From contig NZ_JIBO01000006.1 of the NCBI RefSeq assembly GCF_000688655.1, positions 48,969-54,613 on the forward strand: a stretch of DNA of 5,645 bases, in the 5' to 3' direction. A program made the position numbers and the translations under genes. Positions 1 to 5,455 of this stretch are shown here, piece by piece; within the stretch, counting starts at the first letter, position 1, and every line of letters starts with the position of its first letter. Origin of the DNA: Lonsdalea quercina subsp. quercina. Its GTDB lineage: Bacteria > Pseudomonadota > Gammaproteobacteria > Enterobacterales > Enterobacteriaceae. A model generated the notes under the pieces. That model was given only the letters and a program-made list of their open reading frames with translations. It searched no databases and was not told the origin of the DNA.

Positions 1-17
1 AATACTGTTTCCACATT

Positions 18-584
18 TTATCGGCTGCGTTTCGCATGCCGTTCCCAATTTTCTTGACGCGACCGCGCTGACTTTCTTAATGCGACATAACAGGCCCCGT
101 GACCGCCGTGTACGGGCTGTGCGACGCAGAATGCCTGTACTGACTCAAATTGAGACAGCCAGCGGGCAAGGTAGCTGCGTATAATATTGGCATGAGATAC
201 CTCATCGCGGCCTTTACCGTGAATAATGAGCAGATTGCGCAGGTGGTCGTGCTCCGCCTGAAGCATAAACTGAAATAGGCTGTCACGGCAGACGGACACC
301 GGTTTTCTTATCAGATTCAGACTGGCATCCAGCGAGTATTTTCCCTGACGTAGTTTATCCAGTACGCCTCGCTGGATCCCATCTTGAGTGTGCATCAAGG
401 GTTCATCCAGAGGAAGCATGTCGATGTAGCCGCTGATCAGGAAATTAGTCGGTTTGCTGAACGCTACACTCTTTTTTTTCTTCAAAGCAGGCGCTTTTTG
501 AAGGTGTACCTTCGTGCAGCAGGAGGGCAGTGGCGTGACATCGTCAACCGCGTGTCTGAACAGAAATTTTTCATCAGGCGTCAT
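18..584 (-). CDS. smrA: SmrA (YdaL), stand-alone Smr-domain endonuclease
   Basis: The 188-residue protein closely resembles E. coli SmrA from memory, including the N-terminus (MTPDEKFLF against MNLDDKSLF) and the C-terminus QENWERHAKRSR. The Smr domain covers about residues 85-170, with SLNLIRKP at 88-95, IIHGKGRDEVSHANI at 120-134 and HGGHGACYVALRK at 159-171. The histidine and glycine positions typical of the family are intact. Stand-alone Smr proteins are DNA-nicking nucleases of cytosolic location; their cellular role in enterics is poorly known. The ATG is preceded by GAGGGG at a spacing of about 6 nt, which supports this start. The linker at 31-42 is lysine-rich (KKKK) and is encoded over a run of eight A. 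No partner gene follows within the window, and its usual E. coli neighbours are not seen. Family assignment is firm; the in vivo role is not. Confidence 0.95.
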   Translation of the reverse strand: MTPDEKFLFRHAVDDVTPLPSCCTKVHLQKAPALKKKKSVAFSKPTNFLISGYIDMLPLDEPLMHTQDGIQRGVLDKLRQGKYSLDASLNLIRKPVSVCRDSLFQFMLQAEHDHLRNLLIIHGKGRDEVSHANIIRSYLARWLSQFESVQAFCVAQPVHGGHGACYVALRKSARSRQENWERHAKRSR

Positions 585-617
585 GTGAGTCCCCTCAATT
601 AGCTACGGAGCATGATG

Positions 618-623
618 ACTATA
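618..623 (-). promoter_or_regulatory. possible -10 box for smrA
   Basis: TATAGT on the minus strand lies 34 nt upstream of the smrA ATG and matches five of six bases of TATAAT. No good -35 box is seen at 16-18 nt; that area holds a T-tract (635-640 region on the minus strand). This is a weak call based on the -10 alone. Confidence 0.3.
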
Positions 624-727
624 ACGGGAGCTGAAAAAAATATCATCGGGTTGCTTGAATCCAGTTACCGGAGCACGCCCCCATCCTGGATGCCAGGGGA
701 TGCGACGATAAAGGCGTGCACAATTAT

Positions 728-741
728 CTGACATAAATCAG
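728..741 (+). promoter_or_regulatory. FNR-like binding site
   Basis: CTGACATAAATCAG has the form TGA-N6-TCA and differs from the FNR pattern TTGAT-N4-ATCAA only in its outer bases and one inner base. Its centre (734.5) lies about 66 bp upstream of the start expected from the TATAAT at 789-794, within the range used by upstream-bound activators. No gene follows that such a promoter would serve, so the site may be a relic or a chance match. Confidence 0.35.
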
Positions 742-765
742 CGCATAGTCTTATTGTTTTCCCTT

Positions 766-794
766 TTTTCAATGTCTTGATTTGACCTTATAAT
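766..794 (+). promoter_or_regulatory. candidate sigma70 promoter without a gene
   Basis: A perfect -10 TATAAT (789-794) stands 17 nt after TTTTCA (766-771), which matches four of six -35 bases. Transcription would start near 801 and run rightward into the stretch without a gene. It could drive a small RNA or be left over from a lost gene. A chance match in AT-rich DNA is quite possible. Confidence 0.35.
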
Positions 795-1731
795 ATTCAT
801 GGTTTCATCAATATTTCATTCTGGGATTGCTTACATCAATCAGTGGTGCTGTAGGAAAAGCAGGAAATACAATATTGTTTTCTGTTCGGCTCTGTATGAG
901 TAAATTATTCATTTCAGATGACTTGAGAAATAAAAAAGAGAGGCGTTGACGAGTGACGCGTAACGCTATTTTTCATGCTATGAAAACATTGTGTATTCAG
1001 GGGGATTTCACTTTTTTCTGATAAAGCTGTAGTCGCGGCAGCGAAAAATACAATTCAAAACATGAGCATTGGAAGTTTGCTATGAGCGATCCTTTCATTT
1101 GCTCCATCCTCTTAAGCGCGACGCGTATTAACCCGGCGACACGGCTAACCACATATGACGGCTGACCGGATCTATCGTGGGCTGCTGTAATGCGCGAGAG
1201 TCGCATGAGCAAGTCTGTCTGGCCGAGGAGAATAAGTAGGTAATAAGGCCGTGCTTACACCGCAAATCAATGATTGATACAGTGATAGTCGGGCTTTCCT
1301 GAGGGTGTTTTACTAATCTGCGGCTAATTGACGGTAAAGCTTTAAAACCAACGACGATTTATTCATCAGTGCGCCTGACAGAAGAAATATAATAATGATC
1401 ATTGATGACTCGGGTAGGTAATCACCGTTGCATATGAAGCGTTCTTGATAGGGATACTGAGGTTCGAGTAGAAATTTTCACATACGACTTGCCATCGAAG
1501 ATTGGAAATTATTCCAACAAGCCTACCTAGGCGGTTAATAGACATTAGGTCAAAACGACACTATTTTTAGTGAGTCACCCGTGTTGATGAATCACTGGAT
1601 GAGAATAGGTTTGTTAACTTCCGCGTCCAGGCTGATAAATATCAAAAATGACGGCAAGATAATGCCTTTGGACAAGACTTTTTTGTTAACAGAAACATCA
1701 ACTATTCAGGGATGCCGTGCGGGAACGCTGT

Positions 1732-1953
1732 CTACAAGGAATGCCGATTTAACCAGGCTTTGAGCCGCTGAATATCGCCGCTGTCCTGCAGCGCTTGCTG
1801 AAAGTCTTCCGCTTCTACCGCACCATGAGCCAGATCGGCAATCAACGACATCGCGACTTGCATCTCGTCAGGCCGGATATGTGAGAGTAGCGTCATATCC
1901 GCAATTAGCTTGATTCTGGCTAAGGTCAATTCTTGATTTTCGAGATGTTCCAC
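1732..1953 (-). CDS. small acidic protein of unknown function, SOS-controlled
   Basis: I do not recognise this 73-residue protein. It has no cysteine, no signal peptide and no membrane segment. It appears almost wholly helical and is net acidic, with hydrophobic positions spaced as in helices (LARIKLIADMTLL 11-23, MQVAMSLIADLAH 31-43, IQRLKAWLN 61-69). Codon use (CTG, GCG, CAG, CGG, GAT) looks like a real enteric gene. The start is GTG at 1953, and an in-frame TAA sits 18 nt upstream of it, so the frame cannot extend far; the Shine-Dalgarno is weak (GGG about 9 nt upstream). The main reason to believe it is a gene is the near-consensus LexA box 23 nt upstream of the GTG, within a plausible promoter. 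It is therefore probably induced by DNA damage. It is not DinI, YebG, SulA or TisB as I know them. It diverges from the CI-like regulator. Confidence 0.7.
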   Translation of the reverse strand: MEHLENQELTLARIKLIADMTLLSHIRPDEMQVAMSLIADLAHGAVEAEDFQQALQDSGDIQRLKAWLNRHSL

Positions 1954-1975
1954 AATAGTCTGCCCGTCTTCTTAA

Positions 1976-1991
1976 CTGTATTTATGTACAG
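1976..1991 (-). promoter_or_regulatory. LexA (SOS) box
   Basis: The plus strand reads CTGTATTTATGTACAG. It has both CTGT and ACAG half-site ends at the required N8 spacing and matches 14 of 16 positions of the enteric consensus CTGTATATATATACAG. It lies 23 nt upstream of the GTG of the small leftward gene. It covers the expected transcription start and touches the -10 box, the position where LexA blocks initiation. No other comparable box was seen in the window. Confidence 0.85.
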
Positions 1992-2018
1992 TATTTTATA
2001 GAATGCCATATTCGTCAA
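1990..2018 (-). promoter_or_regulatory. promoter of the SOS-controlled small gene
   Basis: On the minus strand TTGACG (2018-2013, five of six -35 bases) is followed after 17 nt by AATACT (1995-1990, four of six -10 bases). A second candidate -10, TAAAAT at 1998-1993, fits the consensus better but has only 14 nt spacing. Either way the start falls near 1983-1986, inside the LexA box, leaving a leader of about 30 nt. Confidence 0.6.
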
Positions 2019-2144
2019 CCCATAACTGCCCACGGAATTTGAGAAATGGACTTCTTAGCGTTACACCCAGTGCTATGATTATAACCTATTGATTAAAAAT
2101 GAGTCGTTAAGCTGGTTGTGATCTTGAGAAAGGAAAAAGCGGGC

Positions 2145-2226
2145 TTGCGGCCTGATGTGGCGATTTTTTGATTAGTAAGTAAGTTAACTGAATCGTTGCA
2201 CTGGAAATTTGGGGAAAAGGCCGCAA
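2145..2226. repeat. spaced 9-bp inverted repeat
   Basis: TTGCGGCCT (2145-2153) and AGGCCGCAA (2218-2226) are perfect inverted copies separated by 64 nt, upstream of the CI-like gene. CI proteins of the 186 family bind separated operators cooperatively, so an operator pair is conceivable. A 9-bp match at this distance can also arise by chance. Confidence 0.3.
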
Positions 2227-2314
2227 TATTTCCATCCTGGATAGCGGTAAAATTGTAATATCATCAGATGTCGCGCAGTTTTACTTCGATAATCAAAGCT
2301 GTGACGGTTTTTAG
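2192..2314 (+). pseudogene. possible remnant of a CI-like C-terminal domain
   Basis: A 40-codon open stretch ends at TAG 2312-2314 and follows a TGA at 2189. It has no usable start codon with a Shine-Dalgarno. Its translation contains LEIWGKGRN, then SGKIVISSDVAQF. These parallel LLDIDGRND and PGKKISVTGSAAQF near the C-terminus of the neighbouring CI-like protein, with one codon missing between GK and AQF. At DNA level the pairs GGTAAAA/GGTAAAA and GTCGCGCAGTT/GCCGCGCAATT support the match. I saw no helix-turn-helix part upstream. It may be the tail of a decayed second copy; chance similarity remains possible at this length. Confidence 0.35.
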
Positions 2315-2362
2315 GGCGGTTAAGGCACATATCTTATCTATTTCCATGCTCAAGAGGTGTTT

Positions 2363-3226
2363 TTGAACAGAGAAAGCAATACCACAGCAGCGGTTTCTGT
2401 GCTGGGGAGAATCCTGTCAAGCTATGGGGTGAAAACACAAAAGGAATTGAGCGAAGTGACAGGTATTCCGGCAAATACCATCAGCAACTGGGTTCAGCGA
2501 GGCAGTGTCCCCGGCAATATTATCCTAAAATGCGCGCTTGATAACGGCGTTGATGCAGGGTGGCTGGTGACCGGCGAGTTCGTTGACACGCCTGAGATGT
2601 TGCATCAAGACGTCGATCTCAAGGGCAAAGCGCTCTATGACCAAGTTCTGGCTTCTGGCGGTCGTGCCGTGTTGCGGCGGATGCTTGATGCCTACGGCTT
2701 TAGCACGCAAAAAGAGCTGGGCGAGCTGTTGGATATCGCGCCCGGTACCATCAGCACCTGGATCCGCCGTGATTTTTTCCCGGGTGATGTCGTGGTGGCG
2801 TGCGCGCTGGATACCGGCGTATCGCTGGAGTGGCTGGCTATCGGCAAAGGATCTCCCCATCACATAAGGCATACTGACGCAAATGATGCCGGGGATACCG
2901 TTTTGGTGCCGCGTAAGACGCTCAAGGCGGGCAAGCTTCAACTAGACAGTGACTGGAAAGCAGATTCCGTGCTCCTGCCTGCAGGCGTGCATTCGCCTCT
3001 GTTAGTGGAAGGCAGTACCGCGTCATGGCTGGTGGATACTGGCGTTACCTGCCTGGCTAACGGTCGTTGGCTGCTGGATATAGACGGCAGAAACGATATC
3101 TATGATGTTTCGCTGCTGCCGGGTAAAAAGATCTCCGTGACAGGCAGTGCCGCGCAATTCCAGTGCGGAGCTGATGAAGTGTCGCCGGTTGGACTGGTGG
3201 TCTTAACCATTATCCGCAATGTCTGA
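2363..3226 (+). CDS. CI-like repressor with two tandem HTH domains and a 186-type C-terminal domain
   Basis: This is a probable DNA-binding regulator of phage CI descent (287 residues from the TTG). Domain 1 (about 11-71: ILSSYGVKTQKELSEV, TISNW, WLVTGE) and domain 2 (about 101-161: MLDAYGFSTQKELGEL, TISTW, WLAIGK) are both Phage_CI_repr-type helix-turn-helix units, repeated at an offset of exactly 90 residues. The C-terminal part (about 181-285) resembles the oligomerisation domain of coliphage 186 CI from memory: NGRWLLDIDG against DGLWLVDIEG, LLPGKKISVTG against KLPGRKLHVAG, FQCGADEV against FECGIDDI. It is not an S24 self-cleaving domain. Ordinary 186 CI is about 190 residues with one HTH, so the doubled N-terminus is the odd feature. 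Start choice: TTG 2363 has AGAGG five nt upstream; GTG 2357 (two codons longer) lies inside that Shine-Dalgarno and has none of its own. No other phage gene lies nearby, so the gene looks domesticated. Target genes are unknown. Confidence 0.85.
   Translation: MNRESNTTAAVSVLGRILSSYGVKTQKELSEVTGIPANTISNWVQRGSVPGNIILKCALDNGVDAGWLVTGEFVDTPEMLHQDVDLKGKALYDQVLASGGRAVLRRMLDAYGFSTQKELGELLDIAPGTISTWIRRDFFPGDVVVACALDTGVSLEWLAIGKGSPHHIRHTDANDAGDTVLVPRKTLKAGKLQLDSDWKADSVLLPAGVHSPLLVEGSTASWLVDTGVTCLANGRWLLDIDGRNDIYDVSLLPGKKISVTGSAAQFQCGADEVSPVGLVVLTIIRNV
3028..3035 (+). other. Chi sequence
   Basis: GCTGGTGG, the octamer recognised by enteric RecBCD, lies within the CI-like gene. One copy in a window of this size is close to what enterobacterial DNA usually shows and implies nothing special about the gene. 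Confidence 0.4.
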
Positions 3227-3227
3227 A

Positions 3228-3254
3228 GGGGCGAAGCGCCTATCGCTTCGCTCT
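3228..3254 (+). terminator. hairpin just after the CI-like gene
   Basis: GCGAAGCG (3231-3238) and CGCTTCGC (3244-3251) form a perfect 8-bp stem with a 5-nt loop, extendable by G-T and G-C pairs to about 11 bp. It begins 2-5 nt after the stop codon. There is no T-run on either strand, so it is not a classic intrinsic terminator. It may protect the 3' end of the mRNA or act with Rho. It also lies between two convergent genes. Confidence 0.45.
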
Positions 3255-3313
3255 ACGTCACCGCAGGTGAATGGGTCATACCAGATTTACTGGAGCATGA
3301 ATTTGCGGAATTA

Positions 3314-3329
3314 ACAAAGCGCGCTTTGT
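3314..3329. repeat. 16-bp perfect palindrome
   Basis: ACAAAGCGCGCTTTGT reads the same on both strands without a spacer. It lies in the gap between the CI-like gene and yebW. Its symmetry fits a dimeric regulator site or a cruciform. It is not dif-like and I do not recognise it as a known operator. Confidence 0.4.
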
Positions 3330-3431
3330 GGATAAGCTGAATCTGATGACGCAGTCCTGTGCGTGTGCGCCGTGTTTATCGGTTTATACCGCTGCTTGCC
3401 AGTGTGATGCGGTGCAGACATTAGCGACTGA

Positions 3432-3623
3432 TTACATGTCGCGGTATTCTTGCGCGGGGCGCCAGAACCCGTCGATAAAGTCTTCGATGGGATAACATCC
3501 GCCATTTCGAATGCGTTGCTCACCCATGGTTTTCAAACATTGTGTTTCTGTCTCATAAATGCCCGTAACCAGGTCTTCACAACTCCCGCCCACATAGCAG
3601 ACAAAAATGATCAATACGAACAT
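3432..3623 (-). CDS. yebW: YebW, conserved small protein of unknown function
   Basis: The 63-residue protein has the same length as E. coli YebW and matches it strongly from memory, above all in GGCYPIEDFIDGFWRPAQEY at 41-60. The N-terminus (MFVLIIFVCYVGG) is hydrophobic and could be a short membrane or export segment, but no lipobox is clear. Cysteines at 9, 15, 29 and 43 could form disulfides if the protein is outside the cytosol. The ATG at 3623 has a strong Shine-Dalgarno, AGAGGAAGG, 6 nt upstream. It lies downstream of rsmF on the same strand as in E. coli, but yebV, which normally separates them, is absent. A terminator stands between rsmF and yebW, so yebW probably has its own promoter in 3624-3700; I could not pick a convincing one. 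Function is unknown. Confidence 0.93.
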   Translation of the reverse strand: MFVLIIFVCYVGGSCEDLVTGIYETETQCLKTMGEQRIRNGGCYPIEDFIDGFWRPAQEYRDM

Positions 3624-3700
3624 GAAATGCCTTCCTCTCTGGATGAATGAGGGCTTGAGAACTAACAGGCTAATGCGGGAAGTGTAGTTGAAAGTGAGTA

Positions 3701-3727
3701 AGAAAGGGGATGCCTGAGCCGCATCCC
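3701..3727 (-). terminator. intrinsic terminator of rsmF
   Basis: On the minus strand GGGATGC (3727-3721), a 7-nt loop and GCATCCC (3713-3707) form a GC-rich stem, extended by one C and followed by TTTCTT. It begins 13 nt after the rsmF stop codon. Position and orientation fit a Rho-independent terminator that separates rsmF from yebW. Confidence 0.75.
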
Positions 3728-3740
3728 GGAAGTCACAGTA

Positions 3741-5189
3741 TTAGTCGCCGCAAGGAGCGGCGCTGGCGCCATCGCGAACCAGGTCCCGTGGAAGCGCGTT
3801 TTTAAACCGGCTGCCGATGCGTTTCGCGATTCCCAGCGTGGCGTTGCGCCAAATTAACAGTGCTTCGCTGACATCGGGCAACGCTTCGGGATAGACATCC
3901 TTTCCCTGAAACCACGCCTGGGTCTCTGCGGCATTTAGTTCAAACGCGGCGGAGGCGGTTACATCCCCCAATGCGACAATTGCCTCATGCTGCCAGCGAT
4001 AGCCTTTGGCATAGCGCTCGGCTAGCTTGACCCCGACTCTGGAGAAGCGGACTTTTCCAAGCAACGGTGTCAACGCGACGGGGAATAACCAGATTTCATC
4101 ATCGCGCTGCCACAATTGAAGTTGCTCTCCGCACCATTCGATACCTTGTTCACGAGCTGCGGCAATGAGTTGCTGCGCTACTTTGCCTTGTAGCGGACTA
4201 AATGGAAACTTGCCCATTTTAAAGCCCGGATGCGGCAATGGCGGCACGCTGGCGGTTTTTCTCAGGCGTGCGACGAAGAATCCCTCGCTATCGAAAATCT
4301 GAGGGAAAACGTGCAGAAAACCGTCCTCAGTCGCGGCCTGATGAGCTGTTGGAAATAGGTCGTTTAAAGGTTCAATCACACAGGCGTCCGGGAATTGCGC
4401 TAGCAGCCAGCGGCAAACCTCCTGATTTTCATGGTGGTTAAGGGTGCAGGTGGAGTAAATCAGCGTTCCTCCCGGCTTCAAGGCGTGGAACGCACTCATG
4501 ATCAGCTCGCGCTGGGTTGCAGCGATGTTCGCGATACTTTCAAGCGACCAGTGACTCATCGCTGCGGGATCTTTCCTGACTACGCCTTCGCCGGAACAAG
4601 GGGCATCCAGTAGCACGGCGTCAAAGCTCTCCGGCAACGCGCTGCCGAAGACGCGCCCGTCAAAATGCGTCAGTGCGGTATTACTGACACCGCATCGGTG
4701 TAAATTGGCATGCAATACTTTTACCCGACTGGCCGCATACTCGTTGGCGACGATACCGCCTTGATTATTCATCAGCGCTGCGATTTGCGTAGTTTTCGAG
4801 CCTGGCGCCGCTGCAACATCCAGCACACGTTGTGGCTGCGCTCCACCTGAAAAGAGTGCGCTGACGGGCAGCATCGAGCTGGCTTCTTGGATGTAAAACA
4901 AGCCGGCGAGGTGCTCAAGCGTATTGCCGAGCCGCACCACTTCTTCATCCGCATTCGTCAGCCAAAATCCCGTCTCACACCAGGGGATGGATTCCAGCGC
5001 CCACCCATGGGCTGCGGCAAGCGCACAGAAGTCCGCTACGCTAATCTTGAGGGTGTTGACCCGGATACTGCGACGCAGAGGTCGTTGACAGGCCGCAATG
5101 AAATCATCCATTGAGAGATGGCTTGGCATGATGCGCTGAGTGGCATCGATGAATTCGGCTGAGAGCGTTGCTGGGATAGGTTTGGCCAC
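3741..5189 (-). CDS. rsmF: RsmF (YebU), 16S rRNA m5C1407 methyltransferase
   Basis: RsmF uses S-adenosylmethionine to methylate carbon 5 of C1407 in 16S rRNA of the small subunit. The 482-residue protein matches E. coli RsmF (479) along its length from memory, for example [20 protein letters not shown] at 34-53. Seen in order: N-terminal RNA-binding part (1-100), SAM motif [12 protein letters not shown] (122-133), motif [10 protein letters not shown] (195-202), motif VI with the catalytic cysteine STCTL (246-250), and a C-terminal PUA-like region ending in [13 protein letters not shown] and IAKRIGSR. Both conserved cysteines are present, so the enzyme should be active. Start choice: GTG 5189 has GGA about 8 nt upstream; the alternative TTG 5195 directly abuts that GGAAA and would add two codons. 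In E. coli yebS and yebT lie directly upstream on the same strand; here msrC is the upstream neighbour, divergent. An own promoter and an own terminator suggest a single-gene transcript. Confidence 0.97.
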   Translation of the reverse strand: MAKPIPATLSAEFIDATQRIMPSHLSMDDFIAACQRPLRRSIRVNTLKISVADFCALAAAHGWALESIPWCETGFWLTNADEEVVRLGNTLEHLAGLFYIQEASSMLPVSALFSGGAQPQRVLDVAAAPGSKTTQIAALMNNQGGIVANEYAASRVKVLHANLHRCGVSNTALTHFDGRVFGSALPESFDAVLLDAPCSGEGVVRKDPAAMSHWSLESIANIAATQRELIMSAFHALKPGGTLIYSTCTLNHHENQEVCRWLLAQFPDACVIEPLNDLFPTAHQAATEDGFLHVFPQIFDSEGFFVARLRKTASVPPLPHPGFKMGKFPFSPLQGKVAQQLIAAAREQGIEWCGEQLQLWQRDDEIWLFPVALTPLLGKVRFSRVGVKLAERYAKGYRWQHEAIVALGDVTASAAFELNAAETQAWFQGKDVYPEALPDVSEALLIWRNATLGIAKRIGSRFKNALPRDLVRDGASAAPCGD

Positions 5190-5223
5190 TGGCAATTTCC
5201 GTTAGGGCAAAAGCAAAGCGCGG

Positions 5224-5232
5224 ATTTTAGCA
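5224..5232 (-). promoter_or_regulatory. extended -10 promoter of rsmF
   Basis: The minus strand reads TGCTAAAAT, an extended -10 (TGn) joined to TAAAAT (five of six). No good -35 box lies 17 nt upstream, which an extended -10 can compensate. Transcription would start near 5217, about 28 nt before the GTG. This fits rsmF having its own promoter now that letAB do not precede it. Confidence 0.5.
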
Positions 5233-5455
5233 TAAAGTCATGACTTGCTGGTTCGGGGCGGTCCCTGCCGCCTTGTTCCGGGGATAAGCGGGTAAGACGT
5301 CAGTTGGGAAGTGAGACTGTCCTGAATTTTAATGGATCCGCATTTGCTGATTTTATGCGAATGAAGAAATCTAGTAGCATCCTGGTCTGAATACTTATTT
5401 AATGGCGCGTCGGCGTGAAACACTGGGCAGTTTGGAAAGAAAATCTTACCGTATG

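Larger units (their letters stand above)
585..1731. other. 1.15-kb stretch without a convincing gene
   Basis: All frames are interrupted by frequent stops, and none of the longer open frames here has both a good start and a recognisable product. The stretch is AT-rich and contains the FNR-like site and TATAAT box listed separately, and short perfect palindromes at 1266-1278 (ATCAATGATTGAT) and 1394-1403 (AATGATCATT). A minus-strand open stretch at 997-1212 uses coding-like codons in part (LIRVALKRMEQMKG), so a decayed gene is possible. I cannot name it. The likeliest explanation is eroded sequence with leftover control sites; the alternative is unrecognised small RNA or small-protein genes. 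Confidence 0.5.
1954..2362. other. divergent control region between the small SOS gene and the CI-like gene
   Basis: This 409-bp gap holds the LexA box and promoter of the leftward gene, a spaced 9-bp inverted repeat (2145-2153 with 2218-2226), and a 40-codon open fragment resembling the CI C-terminal domain (2192-2314). A clear promoter for the rightward gene was not found. TATCTT at 2330-2335 is a possible -10 but lacks a -35. Autoregulatory operators would be expected here for a CI-type repressor; none can be assigned from sequence alone. Confidence 0.5.

Noticed and set aside
1082..1165. 27-codon plus-strand frame with GGAAG six nt before its ATG
   Set aside because: The Shine-Dalgarno is good but the product is very short, unrecognised and in decayed-looking DNA; chance is likely.
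997..1212. 71-codon minus-strand open frame
   Set aside because: It has a TTG start without a clear Shine-Dalgarno, no recognised family and a basic, low-complexity-looking tail. It could be a remnant but is not supported as a gene.
1581..1763. 60-codon plus-strand open frame
   Set aside because: It overlaps the SOS-controlled gene on the opposite strand, has no Shine-Dalgarno and has no recognisable motif.
681..2243. Repeated CCATCCTGGAT at about 680 and 2232
   Set aside because: An 11-base match with unrelated flanks; probably chance, and not part of a repeat family within the window.
2363..3226. Resident prophage around the CI-like gene
   Set aside because: No integrase, cII, apl, att repeats or structural genes are visible on either side, and both flanks lead into ordinary chromosomal genes.
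5257..5272. GGCGG/CCGCC hairpin in the rsmF-msrC gap as a terminator
   Set aside because: The stem is only 5 bp, the following sequence is not a T-run, and no gene ends just before it.
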